Shown piece after piece: positions 27,801 to 42,800 of a stretch of 64,000 bases of DNA. Below the pieces are notes generated by a model. It saw only the letters and a program-made list of their open reading frames with translations. It was not told where the DNA came from and searched no databases. Source of the DNA: Antedon mediterranea. Its lineage: Eukaryota > Echinodermata > Crinoidea > Comatulida > Antedonidae. The stretch lies in assembly GCF_964355755.1 (NCBI RefSeq), contig NC_092676.1, positions 3,206,288 through 3,270,287 on the forward strand. Reading direction: 5' to 3'. Position numbers and translations under genes: made by a program. Position 1 is the stretch's first letter, and each line of letters starts with the position of its first letter.

Positions 27801-30800
27801 ATTTTTCTTTTCTTCTATGAAAAGGTTTTGTGATGTGGTAGTGATGTTTACGGGGATTGAATCTGATAAAGTGTCTATACTTGGACTACTTGGTAAACTG
27901 CTAGAAACTGATGCCTCCCCAGGGCACGATCCAGTCGGACTATTAACTGGCTTGGCAGAATTTACATCTTCTACACTCTCTCCACTAACTAAACCTGTTA
28001 AGTCTTTATCTTCTAATCCTCCAGCACTATTACCAACAGATATATCCTCACTTGGAGTATCTTCAGACGGAGCTGGAGCCATGAGTAATGTGGCTTCAAT
28101 ATCTGGACAACGGAAGGCGACTATTTTGCTTGATGATGGTATTTCCTTCTGGGCACTAAGCATTAACTGATCCTCTTCCATTTCTTGAAGAAGTCTCTGC
28201 ACTGAAGTCTGAAGACGGAGTAGAAACAAAACTTGATAGTGTTGGATTACAAGACGCACAACCTCACTGGTGTGTACAACCAGATGCATATCTCCATGCT
28301 TAGGTTTACTCAACTCCATCTGGTTGACATCTTTGACATCAGTTTTGTTATTTAAGATAGTATTCTGATCTTGTTTCCTTTCTGGTGAACCAACTCCGTT
28401 AGAAGCTTGTTCAGAGCCGTTCTCTAACAAGCTGGTTCTTAGCTGATCAATCTCCATCTGGCACTTCTTTTCATCTGGTGAAAACGGCATATTTTCTGAT
28501 TTCTGTGGCGTTTCTTGAGATTCTGATATTTTATTTTTATCGTCATTCAATTGCATAGGAAAACTGACCCAAATTGTCAATGGAACGGCATCTATAAAGG
28601 GAATTTGTCTGTCTTTGAACTCTACAGGCTTGACAAAGTCTGCCCATATCTGGTCAATCTTCACACACCAGACATCTTTTCTAGAATCTTCTCTAAATGT
28701 GTAAGTAGATAACTTCATATGCTTCAAATTTGGATTCACTTTTTTCTCGTCTGATTCCTGTTTTGATTCAAAATTGGAATCAGATTCAGTTCTTTCAGAT
28801 TTTTCTTGTTGATTTAAATTTTCATTATGTGTTCCGGGAAGAAAGAAATTCGGCTGAAAAGCATGATCCCAGAGGAGCTGCGGTAGACTTGTAAAGTCGC
28901 CAACATGGTTTGGAAAGTAGAGGTTGTTGGTAAACAGTCTTGACTTGTACAGCTGTTGCAGTTTAGTGGACAGTTCTGAGCGAGTGGAGTTAGTACCAAT
29001 CCGACAATTTGACGCCGTTAGTTGAGATAATTGTATCAACAGAGATTCCGGTCTGTCTGGATGTTCTGGAACCGTTGATGTGGTAGGAATAATTATCTAT
29101 ATATTAGACAAAGAGATAAATGTAAAAAATAATGGTATATTAAAGCTTACTTTTATTATTTGTGTTATTAAAAGTTGCATTCACGTCACTTTTACTTCCA
29201 TAACGCAAACTCTTGCCTTTTATCCTAAACCCAAACCTTTGTCTTTGATTTTCCCTATGGAAGGAATCGTGCTAATAAATATCATTATCAACAATATCAA
29301 GTTTATCATTATCTATTTCATCTTACAATAATTATTAATATCATCATCATTATCATCAATATTATAATCATCACTTATATAGTACAACAATAATAAATAA
29401 TATTGAACATTTTTAAAGTGCTCTTTACCGGAGTCTCACAGCGCAACATGAAAAGAATAACTATTGAAATAGGTGAGTTTTCAGGAGAGATTTGAATTGA
29501 AAAGAGGATGGAGTTTAACGGATGGAATGAGGAACGTTCCAGATCTCTGGTGCCTGAGCAAAGAAGCCATTTTAGGTTGGTTCTAGGTGGTGTTAACATA
29601 TGAGGATCCGTTTTAAAAGGACGACCTCTGCGTAAAATAATTATTAATATTATCACCAATATTATCATCATCACTAATTTGCTTTTGCACATGTGCATAT
29701 AATATAACAAACTATCTGTTTGCATTAAAAAGGTTAGCATACCTTAGGCATCAAAGCATCAACTCTAATGTCAATATGATCCATACCAATTGTTGGACTA
29801 GGATCAGCCTGCAAGTCTTCAGGCTAAAAATAACAATAACAGTCTCATAATGAAATCTTAATCAACTGAAAAATGGCAAAATAATTAATAATGACAATGA
29901 AACTAAATTGAACAAAACTTGCTGTTTAAGCTTTGTTCTCACTAAAAAAGCAAGGACGTAGATGCAAAGCAAGCGAGTTGACCACATGCTCGAATAATCC
30001 ATAGCTTGAGATTGGTCAAATCACTTTGTGTTACATTACGTCCTTGAATCTAATGAAAGAGATTTCTACACAAATATAGTGACTACAAGCATTAGAGCAA
30101 TGGATCCCTTGTGGAGCCGTGAAATGTGCAAAAAGTCACATTTGTGCAAACAACCACATTTGTGCAAACATTTTACCTTCAAATGTGCAAACAACCACAT
30201 TTGTGCAAACATTTTACCTTCAAATGTGCAAATCTGTAAAAATGTATAACCTGCAAATGTGCCAACATCACGACGTTAAATGTAAAAACGATCAGTTTTG
30301 ACGATAAATGTGCAAAAGGTATTCTACAAATGTGCAAATCATATATTCAGTCAAATTCCTATTACATTTTATATTTTTGGTTCGTAGGTCTTTCAGAGTA
30401 GAAATAACAATAGGAAAAAGAGTCTAATAAATTTAAAATGCTCAATATCATAATAACTAATTATACTGTTGTATTTTATTATGATCAAAGGCTTTAACCC
30501 GTCTAAGTCAAATTCAAGTCGACCCCAAGCCAACTCGCCCACAAGTCAACTCGCCCTGAAGTCAACTCGGCCTCACGTCAACTAGGCCACCTTAAAGTAT
30601 GAAACGCAAAAAGTGCAAATGAATGGGACAAAATAAGTCTAATGAACAGAAGAAAAATAATAAAAACGAAATACGCATGTTATAAGGATGAATATTAGAA
30701 TGAATATGAATGTTAGTTGACCGATTAGTTTTTGGCCGAGTTGACTTGAGGCCGAGTTGACTTGAGGCCGAGTTGACTTCAGGGCGAGTTGACTTGGGGC

Positions 30801-33800
30801 CGACTTGAATTTAGCCGAGGCGATTTTGAGCCTTTGATTATAATAAAATACAACAGTATAATTAGTTATGATATTGAACATTTTATTATAGGCCTACTCT
30901 TTTATATTGTTATTTCTACTCTGAAAGACCTACGAACCAAAAATATAAAATGGAATAGGAGTTTGGTTGAAGAATGCTTTGCACATTTGTAGAATACCTT
31001 TTACACATTTAACGTCAACACTGATCGTTTTTACATTTAACGGCGTGATGTTTGCACATTTGCGGGTTATGAATTTTAACAGATTTGCACATTTGAAGGT
31101 AAAATGTTTGCACAAATGTGGTTGTTTGCACATTTGAAGGTAAAATGTCTACACAAATGTGGTTGTTTGCACAAATGTGACTTTTTGCACATTTCACGGC
31201 TCCACATCCCTACTTACCTAGAAGACAGGGACATTTCCTCCTTTATTCTTATCATTTAATAACAAATACAAATATCTTTAAATATTCAGTATTGTTTTTT
31301 CGTTTAATATATATTTACCAGTGACTGCTTAATGTTGAAGACAAATTGATTGATCCACAAGATGGTGGTGTAATCCAGAGTGAACTGAAAGGGGTTCAGT
31401 TGTACAAAGACATTTGGTGCTGGAACTGAAAGAGCAACACAAGTTTTACAAAGAGGTCATTTTCATATCATCGTAAGTTTCACAATTAACCTATTGATTA
31501 TTATGGAACTTCAGTATGAGCCCACAAAGCCTATAGTACTTAAATACGCTAAAAAAACAAAAACAAGAAGAATACTATGTACTGTATGTAATTTAACAGA
31601 GGGACTCAACTGTCATCTGAACATTGATGTGGAAAAACGAACTAATGTAGTTACAGTTCAAAGAGCATTTGACTGAAGTGAGGGACCACTGCACTACATC
31701 AGCCTATCAGATACATCAGTTTGAAGTCAAGCAGACTATACCCGAGTTGCAGCGTATTGAACGTATCAAAGTATATTCTTAAACAGTGCGTAAAGCTCTG
31801 TCTACACTATCAAACTTTATGTGAAAAAAATGTGATTTGCCCATATATGGATATAATGATGTCATATCACTATTTAGGCATATCACTACCATATTTGGGC
31901 ACATCACACTTTTTTTGTCAAACTAGTTTGATAGTGTAGACAGATCTTATGACTTTTACCATGAAATTGAAATTGTTTGCATAAGTTTGCTGTTGTATAG
32001 TTTGTACTCTGGAAGTTTAATTTTCTCTTTTTTGGAAAAACAAAAACATACCTGGAAAATCTAATCCATCAGGGAAATAATAGGAAGTATACTCAATATG
32101 TACAGACGACATTTCCGGTGGGAGGAATAAAGCTTTTTTGTCGGATGAGAAAAGTCGAGATTGCGATCCTTTCGACGCCCTATCGGAGGTCGATAAATTA
32201 TAAATTTCAAAGTCACTGATGCGTATAATAGCACAATGCGCCAACAGTTTAATGGACTTTGTTGCAGGAGAAGTTCGCGGTACTGGTGGTGGCTTTGGTT
32301 GAACTTTAACCTCATCGGATAAACTAATACTTGATTTCCTAGTGTTATCAAATTTAACCTGAATGTTTGTGTTTTTAGTGTCTGTTGTTGTGTTTGCTCT
32401 CACACTCTCATTCAATAGTGTTGTTCCATTTCTGCTATCAGGTCCATTTTGCTCAATGTTGGTATTAGCAGTTTCTCTCTGTTCAGTTTTTCTAGCAGCG
32501 GCCTTTGCCTGTTCCTGAGCTTTGGCTATATGTTGCCTAGCGTGTGTATATTGCCGTTTGAAATGTCCAAGGATTGCTTGAACCCATTTATCAGCTGCTT
32601 TCATTGCTTCATCATATCGTTCCCAATGCTCCCGACTTGCACCTTAAAAAAAAAATCAGAAATTTGTAACAATACAGGTACGTTTCCATGGACATCTAGA
32701 AGGGTTTGGGGTTGTCAGTAAATCACCTTCAAAGAAACCATATCATAAAGTTGTGTGATATGTATGTGAAAAGTTTATTGCAAATACATAATAGGAAAAT
32801 AAAGCTAAAAAAAGAATGACTTTTCAACTCTATCATGGGGTCATTATGAAGTCCAATGAAGAACTAACTAATTATATAACACGAACCAAGTGTCAAAGTT
32901 CAATTATCTAATAGATAATATCCAAATAAGGAAGTAGGCATACCCCAGTAATAATCAGAACATAGAAATTCAACAATAATAAAACATTATGGTGGGCGTT
33001 ACCATTATATTTATGGGTGTTCAAAAAATGGTATTCATCTTTCAAAACTACAATACTAATTCTGAGAACTGCACCGTTTAAAGTATTTTATAGTTTTATC
33101 TAAAATAAAAACAAAGAACTTATAACACAAGAATCTCCTGTTCTTCAATTTGCATTCAAAACACAGTATCGGAAGTACAGGGTTAAAAGGTCAAACTGAG
33201 CGACGCCATTTCACAGCATGGAGCAGCTCCCCCTCCAAACTAGGAAGTCAATTACTCTACCCCCCTAGAGTATTAGCAGATCCCCTCTATGATTTTGACT
33301 TTCTAATTTGATGCGGGCGCCCTACTCCTCAGTCAATTACTCTATCCCCCCTAGAGCATTAGCAGATCCCCTCTATGATTTTGACTTTCTAATTTGATGC
33401 GGGCGCCCTACTCCATGGCTCACAATGGCGCCACCCATAGCTCTATTCTATCCCACAATGCCTTTCGAAATTGTTACGCGCTTCGGACGAACAGGAGATT
33501 CTTGTGTTATAAGTTCTTTGATAAAAAGTATATATTCTACTCACTAGCTGTATGGAATGGATAGTAGTCAACAAACAGTTTATGTAGAGTTAGCTGCATA
33601 GCTCCACCATCAACACGCCGCTTAAACGATTCTAAGAAAGATAAGAAATTGAACACATTTAGCATGGATTGGAAACATTCTGTATGAAAGGAACACAACA
33701 CAAAAGGTCTGCAGATATTGCTCTTAAGCTAACTAATTTGACAAAAAAAGTGTGATGTGCCCTAATAAGGTAGCAATATGCCCAAATATGGTAGTGTTAT

Positions 33801-36800
33801 GACACCATCATGTCCATATATGGGCACATCCCATTTTTTTTGTCACATAAAGTTTGATAGTGTAGGCAGAGCTTTACAGAGTTGTGTTTTGTTTTGGTGA
33901 CATAACACCAGTTATATAACAAAATTTGTATTATGTTCACATATACAAGTATCTCATGTCTTGTTATAAGCATTTATGCCAAATAGTTGACTGGGCTAGT
34001 AGTTGTAAAATTACTTGCCCATATCATCTAGAAGGAAGTAAATTAATTTTCACTGGATGATAGTATAATAATAATAATACAAACAAAAAACAATGCATAA
34101 CTTAACATTCTACAGTCAAAAATATAAAATTAATTTTATATTAAAATAATAAATAAAAGTTAAGTTAAAAGTTAAATGGCAAACAAAAATTATAAAATCA
34201 ATTGTTAATTTACTATAATAGTCACCAAGGGTAAGTCTTACACATGCATACATGCAAAGTATTAATAATAAACATCTGTAATAATATTGTATCATGCTAC
34301 AGAAAAAATGTGTTACAACTGCTAAACAGATGTTGGCTGGAAGGGAGTATAACCTATGTCTTAGGGTGGTCTACTGGTAACACTGACATAGTTGTATATT
34401 TTTTGTACCAATTACATTACCATGTAGGCTTCTATTAAAACATTTTTAATAATAATAAAACATTTCCATGTATTTTTGTGTTCTATTTTTAGACAAAATT
34501 ATATTTTCTACATAAATAAAATGGTAAAAAATTGAATGTTGTCATCATAGTTTTTAAGAAACTAACAATAAACACAAAATTGGTTAATAAACCAATAAAA
34601 TTATATAAATAAAAAAGTTAGTGTAAAGACAAATTATAGATAGGTTTTTCGAATTTTATTTGTAAAAGAATATAAAATCATATTTAAAGATACATTGTCT
34701 CCCTAAAAAATATTAAAAACATTTTTTTTTAATATGCCATTTTAATGTCAGGTAATAGTTATTCACTTTGAAATTTGGATTGAAGGTAAAACATATTTAC
34801 CTGAAACAAATTTAAAGCAAAACATTCTAAATTTGTCTGTCAGCCAATGGTTTTGGTTAAAATTATACGTTTCTTTTGTCTTTTTATAAGTCAAATAATT
34901 GTTTTTTTCTTTTTTTTAACAGAAGTGAATAACATTATTAAAACTGCAAAATGGCCTATTTAAAGTCTGATTTTATTAATCTTAACTTTCCATGCTTTTG
35001 GGGGACAATACATCTTTAATAAAAACAAGCTATTATCAGTATACAAAGTTAATAAAATAAATATTTAATAATTATAATAATTATATGCATATATATATTT
35101 TATTGATTGATAATAATTTAATAAATATTGGAAAACATACTGTTTTTATTGATTAATAAAGCTAGGTTATTGTACAGTATATATATATCAACAAATTATA
35201 TACAGAACAAACTTAGTTTGCACAAGGAAAAAAAATGCAAAGACACAACACACAATGCAAGTAATTTGACAATTCGTGATGGATTATCTGAACTGTGGCT
35301 TGTGATTGGTCAATTACTTGCGTTGCGTGTACGTCCATTTCTTGCGTCCTTGTGGGAACCAATCAAAAGGAGGGATGTACTAAAAACATTTAACTACTGT
35401 ATACCAATACCTTCATTAGGGTCTTGATTCCACACGGTATAAATAAATCAAACAGATAAAAAAAATAATTAAATGTAGAATCATACGCAGAAGTTTAATT
35501 ATAGTAAAGCTATGTTTACACTATCAAAATATTTGACAAAAAAAGTGTGATGGCTCAAATATGGTAGTGATATGCCCACATAGTGATATGCCCACATTAT
35601 GGTAGTGATATGCCCACATATGGTAGTGTTATGACATCATCATACATCCATATGGGTACTGTACATCACATAAAGTTTGATAGTGTTGACAAAGCTTTAG
35701 TAGTAGTAGAGCCTCTATTAAGGGGACAACGTCAGGACCAATACATTGTCTCCTTAATAAATTGAGTAGGTCTACTGTACTAGTTCCTATATTGATAAAT
35801 TACAAACAAACAATTATTGATTGATCTACGTAATTAATTAATAGCTTGATTATTTAATTAATTATTTTAATTCAATATTAGAATGAATCAATTAAGGAAA
35901 GAATTAATTAAATGATAAATGAATCAAGAATTTAATTGGCCAATCAATGTTATTGCTAGCTAGGTACTGTATTGTAAAGTAATAATTTATTAATTACAGT
36001 ACATACAATAGATACTATTAACAGTCAAAACTAAAATATTCAATTTACAGAAACGTAAATGAAATTGATGATGACAATGCAAGTTAAACCAGTCTAAGAT
36101 TGGGCAATAAATATCGGGAATATTTTTACCACACAAGAAAACATGATCAACATAACGATTTAGCCTGTTTGGGATTGGCCCTAAATATCGTACTAAACAT
36201 TCGAGTCTGTATTGTATAGAATAAGTGAACATTCATTCTATTGCATGTCTACGTTCATGCAAGACTTTGGAATCGATAGAATGTCGGCATACAGTACAAA
36301 TGCATACCTACTGTACAGTACTGTACAGTACTTGTTTTTAAAGGAGATTTATGACCCAAACCTTACAGTGTTATATCAAGTTTGTAAAAATATACAAAAT
36401 TAAAAAATATCGGCCAAATAGTTAGAAAGAAATGTTATAACTGAAAACTTTTCCTGCAAATATAAATAAAAAACAAACCAAAAATAGTAGATGTAAGCAT
36501 ATACAAAACCAAGCAGTAAAAATAAGAGTAGACACATTGTTAATATTACTTTATGTAATACAATGATTCTGATATAATCCCTATAAATACAACAGCTAGT
36601 TGAAAGAAAAAAAGAGATCGAGATCTTCTATTAGCTACAAGAAGTACATAAACAAAAATAGTTATCAAGCAATTTAAGAATGGAGAATATTTGAAAGAGA
36701 TTTCAATAGGTGTGTGAACAAAATGGAGTCTGGCAATTGGTTTAAAACTGCAAGAAAATCCTCTGTGTTTGTTTTATGTATTGTTACACTCTATATGCTA

Positions 36801-39800
36801 TCATTTTTTCTTGTGTACAACAGAGTCATGTTGCATGTACTGTAGAACCAACAGCTAAATATCTCATCTAAAGAGTGCAACATTATCAAGTGTTCCAAAC
36901 CAAACGGTTGAAACACAAGCAGAGGGGGTGATAATCATTACATATAACAGCAAAGAAACTCTATGGTTTGAAGTGTTGGCATGTTAGATTGGACACCCTG
37001 CAGTGATGTCATCTCAAACTTTATTATGATTGGTTAGTAGAATAAACTGACGGCACTTTATCTGTTTACAATGGTATTCAACAATAGAGGTTCTGATGAC
37101 AAATTAGTAGTGAGAATTAGGATCAAATGCAAGTTAGACATTCATGCTGGACCGTAACATTACACTATGCTAATTAATGCTAATTTATGCAAATTTATAC
37201 AAAATACAAACCACTGTTTCTTATTCCCCACACTTTAAAGACAGTCTCTGATTTGTGGCATTACAAAAGAAGTGAAAATGTTAATTACAATCTAAACTAT
37301 TTTAAGTTGCTAAAAAAACGAAATTACAGTATAAGGTGGATAATAACTGCAGGTTCTATAATTCAAAAGATATCGTACTAAACTTTCTTTTTCAACTATA
37401 CCAACAGACCATGCTTATTGATTTTCCAAAAAAATGTATATATTAATGTAACTACACAATATTGAATAGCGCCCTCTGTATTTTTCTACGTATTCTCTCT
37501 GATTTCTGAACGCTAGATTTACTTTCTGTGTTTCTAAAAATGTTTAATTAAGGTTATCCTTGGCTCACCTTTTTCGGGCCGGTTCATTTCGTCACATAAA
37601 TGAAGATCGATTCTTTGGGTACAGAAATGGTAAGAAGTTTCGTGAAGATCATATTGTTCAAAGTACTGTAACTGGGCAAGCTCTTTAGCATTCTTGATGT
37701 TGTGAGGGCGCTTTGCATCAACCTCTTGCTTTACAACTGACGTGGTCTATCAAGAAAAAGAAAGACGTAACATAAAGATCGACAATAAAGACTTTGACAT
37801 AATTGTCTCTGCTCATGAAAGAACACCTTATAAAATTGCTACGGTGGATCATCATCAAACATACAACAAAATACAGCACCCTCACCAATCAAGGTAATGT
37901 CAGACCAGACTGTATTTAATTTCAACACAGAGTATTTGCAAAACATAAAAGTACTTTTTTAAATTATGCAAATATGTAAATAATTATATTTATTTAAATT
38001 AAGCAAATATGTTTATTATTTATTTAAATTATGCAAATTATATTTATTCAAATTATGCAAATATGTAAATTATATCTATTTAAATTATGCAAATATGTGA
38101 ATTATTAAACCTGTTGTTTCTGGTTTGCCATTGCTTTGCTCTGTTGTGTTGATTTTTGAATGACTGGGTTCAGACTTCTGAAATGCATAATGACCGCTTT
38201 GATCTGTGAATCGGTGAGCACCCATAGAATATCGTCCAACAGCACACTTAATTTGGAAGCCAAAATATCACAGTCACTTAACTTCTTTTTCATCGTTATA
38301 TGAATCTGAAAATTTCAAAAAGAAGTATAACCAAAATGTCAACCATACATTCCTTCATGTTGAAAACACATGGCGCAAACTGTACGATAGTTTATTTGCC
38401 ATCCAAACTTTTAAACGAGATAAACTTTTTCATTTTCTGGCAAAATTAGTTGCAAGGTTATCTTACCTGTCCCTGATTGGTGATAATTCTAATTGGTGTG
38501 TTAGGTCTACCTCCTTCATGATCTAACGCATCAATTGTTAAACGAATTGTCGACCACTCAACCATTTTAAACAGTAACGTTTCCCCACGCGTCTGATCTT
38601 TAATCCGCGTCATTCTTAAATCGGTAGGCTGCCAAGTTGAGGGAGAAACACTTTGAACGACAAACCGGGAAATCTATAAAAAGAAAGAAAGATTGTATCA
38701 ACCTGGTTATTATCAGAATTTAGTTTCAAAAATATAAAAACAATTGTATTAACGGTGTTTAATATTATTACTACTACTATAGATTTTACTTTCAAAACAA
38801 ACTGTCAGATCTATAAAAAGAAAAAGATAATTAACAATGTTAATTAATACTAATTTAGTAAATTTCAGTTTCCATTGTATAGTTTCAAAACAAATAATGA
38901 AAGTAAGTGAAATTTTACAGAGAGTAAAAGAATGCAAGTTCTTGCATACATAAGAATACTGTACTTTGTATCTAGTTGAAGTTAAAACTCTTTTACCTGT
39001 ATATCAGCTTTGAATACTGTACTTTATATCTAATAAAGTTAAAACTCTTTTACCTGTATATCAGCTTTGAATACTGTACTTTATATCTAATAAAGTTAAA
39101 ACTCTTTTACCTGTATATCAGCTTTGAATACTGTGTACTTTATATCTAATAAAGTTGAAACTCTTTTACCTGTATATCAGCTTTGAATGCTGTACTTTAT
39201 ATCTAATAAAGTTTAAACTCTTTTACCTGTATATCACCTTTGAATGCTGTACTTTATATCTAATAAAGTCAAAACTCTTTTACCTGTATATCAGCTTTGA
39301 ATGCTGTACTTTATATCTAATAAAGTCAAAACTCTTTTACTTGTATATCAGCTTTGAATGCTGTACTTTATATCTAATAAAGTCAAAACTCTTTTACCTG
39401 TATATCAGCTTTGAATGCTGTACTTTATATCTAATAAAGTCAAAACTCTTTTACCTGTATATCAGCTTTGAATGCTGTACTTTATATCTAATAAAGTCAA
39501 AACTCTTTTACCTGTATATCAGCTTTGAATGTATTTGATACAAACTGGCCATTGATTGCATTGATTGAAACAAAAACGCCATCTACTGTCTTTTCTACGA
39601 ATCCATATTTACTCGTCGCTCTAGAGTAATAAAGAATTTTTAATTTAAAGCATAATGAAGGTATATTCAACAAATTTTAATTGTACGTGACTGGGAAGGA
39701 CAGGTATTTAAAATCTGATCTTAAACAAATATTTGTGTTCACACCATAAGAGCAAAGAATATTGCAATCATTATCATCGTTTTTCTTAGGGCCGTCCAGA

Positions 39801-42800
39801 AAGTAATTTCTTGCGAGTTTCACACTAATTCATTATCCTTACTCGCTTAACATACATTGAATGTTTGCAAAGACTGGAAAAGATCAAATACTGTAAGCTC
39901 AGTATAGAACTTAAATCATACACATAATTGTATCAAATAAAAATAAACAATAACTTAAATGTTAATCTTAACTTAAGTTCAGACAAGTAGTAGTAATGAT
40001 AATTTTTATTTATTTGTTGTTATTTATTTATTATTTTTTTTAATTCCTATTTTTCTTTTGTAATATGCAATGTTATACAGCACTGTATCTAATTTTCAAA
40101 ATTCAGAATTATGAAAATTTGATAATATTAAAGATGTACTCTCTCCAAATTGAATAAATGAATTCTTTATTATTATTCTTCATTAATATTGATGAGCTTA
40201 CGCAGGTGTCTGCTTTGCATCAGGTGTACTTGGCGTGGACGTCCTTGGTTCCTCACATGTCCGCAACTCTACTTCTACTTGATCTAAATACTGTAACATT
40301 AACAATACAGTAAATCAATTATTAAAGATGTATCGTCCCCCAAAAACATGAAAAATGAAGATTAAAAAAATCAGACTTTAAATAAATAGGCCATTTTGCA
40401 GTTTTAATAAAGTTATTCACATCCGAAAAAAATCTAATTTTTTGTCAAAGTGAATAATTATTATGTGACATTAATAATAATTTGGCATATTAAAAAAAAT
40501 GTGAAAAAAAAATTTAGGGGACAATATATCTTTAAGTAATTTTTATGTGATTTATAGTGTTTTTCATTCTAATTCATTACTGTTGTACTCCGATGAATGG
40601 ATGACTAGTTGAGAGCAGAAATATTGACAAAACCCAGTACCATTTTGATTTTACAATTCGTTCAGGAAAATATATAGAAAGTGACCATGAACGTTCCTGT
40701 AATTAATAGACAGTAGGACCCCTCCTTAGGACACCTCTATACAAGGGACACTCCACGTTCAGGAAAAAATCTAAAGTGACCATGATGTGGAGTGATGGGA
40801 ATGTTCCAGTAGAACCCTTACTTTGAACACCTCTATAAAGAGACACTTTCCTGTAACACGAATGAGGGAAAATATTATGCTTTTAACACTACTGATACTT
40901 ATTGTTGCTACAACACGTACTGTATTAGCCGGACATTCTATTTGGTTGCAAAGGTGCCCCACCCCTTTAATAGGAGTTCTACTATTAGTAACTACTGTAT
41001 AGTTTATTTTCCATGTTTATTATTGTCCATAGTTTATTTTCTATAATTTATTTTATCTAAATCCAATGCCAATTTTTCTTTTATGACTCAGTAATAAATT
41101 AAGTTTGAATAATCTACAATCATCAATACATATATTCATTAAGAATAATGAATAATAATTAAGTGACTGTTAGAATTTCGTCAGATAATCAATACATATT
41201 AAAAAGAAGAGAAGAGAAGTCTTAAAAATCACCAGACTCCTCTCATTTCATAATAATTAAAAGCCGCCTCCCACCTAAATATACAATTTGATAGATTTCT
41301 TAATGTTTTTATTCAATAATAAATTTCAAAATCATAATAGGAATCTCACAAAACCAATATTTTAAGAGATGTTATAGAAATAGTAGAAAATTATGAATGT
41401 TGTTGTTATGTTATGAAGTGAAGTCGATTTAAGTACATTATTATCAATATCTTAGTATGAATCATACAAGCAACACGTGATAAAAATAAAAACTGCTATT
41501 GTATACTGTACAATCACTATACAGCTCAACGAAAGCATACCTTGCTGACGACGATCCGAGTGATGATAAGTTCGAAACATCTTCTGGGGTGCGACAGGGT
41601 GGTATTGAGAGTACCAGCATGTTTAACCAATATTTTGATTACGTTATTAGAGTGTTCAAACAACGCTGTAAAGATGCTAGTTTGGATGGCCTAATGATAC
41701 AATACCTAATTCCTATTGAAGCTACAAATCGTGCTCAAAGATGTAAAGCACCATCAAGGGGCATCTATGACGACTTTGAAAGTGGCTATGCTGACGACTT
41801 TGCTGTAAGCTCCTGGTCACAAGAAGAACTGCAAACCATTGTGAACATCTTGAATAAAGTTTGTCTGGAATTTGGTCTAAGAATTAGTGCCCCCAAAACA
41901 GAAACCATTATATGGAACTGGAAAGAGGAAGTTAAAGAATACCCAAGATGCATCATACAAATTGGCGGCGTACACATTAACAACGTAACACACTTTAGAT
42001 ACCTTGGTGTATGGGCTACCTACAATGATGTTCATATTGGAGATCAAGAAGTAAAATACAGAATCAATTCAGCCAAAGGAGCATTTGCAGAGAATAGGGC
42101 ATTGCTTACCAACAGAACGATCCACCTACAAACAAGAATAATGTTTCTTAATGGTCTACTGTAGTTAGGAGTAGACTCACCTATGGTTGCCATGCTTGGA
42201 GGGCAACAGGAAGTGAAATGTCCAAACTTAGCACAACATACAAAACCTTCCTAAGAAGAATGCTAGTGAATGGCTTTCAAAGAGTCTGCCCACCAAACCA
42301 TGTAGACATATCCTCAGATGAAGAAACAGATGAAAACTATATAGACTGGCGTTACGTAATTGATAATGACGATCTCTACAAAATTACTGGCTGTCAACCG
42401 CTAGAAGAATATGTCTACAAGCAACAATTCAACTGGATCGGACATGTAATTAGAAAAGAAAATGAAGATCCTACAAAAATTCTTACTTTTCACACAACAC
42501 AAAGTAAACGAAGAGGTCGGAAGATACCATCAGTACTTGATAGAGTTGTACAACAAAGTCAACTTACTAGATGCAACTTCATTAGAGCCTGCTTCAACAG
42601 AAATTTATAATTCCCAGCAATGTTTTAACTGTATATATGAACTGTTTTATAAGTTGTTTTGTGACTGTGTAATTTGGTAGTAGTCACTCTCATACTGTAG
42701 GCCTACATTTAAAAGTAACACATCCAAATGCCAACTTCAAGTCAATGGCTACCAGATGTCTCTGTGAGACGGTTATTTGAACCAGTACCAGTAGTACCAG

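Larger units (their letters stand above)
33632..37568 (-). other. BLTP3 intron 8, repeat-rich
   Basis: Nearly 4 kb of intron containing family-A copies 8 and 9, a family-C element, a family-B element and a family-E fragment (35703-35760). The remainder is very AT-rich. I see no exon or RNA gene in 35770-37560. Confidence 0.65.

Noticed and set aside
30028-30301. Open frames rich in CANNHICAN repeats
   Set aside because: They translate the short repeats of the foldback element, and mirror-image versions occur in the other arm.
39155-39538. 127-codon open frame with 19-residue repeats on the plus strand
   Set aside because: It is the translation of the 57-bp splice-donor minisatellite, antisense to BLTP3; the repeat length happens to be a multiple of three.
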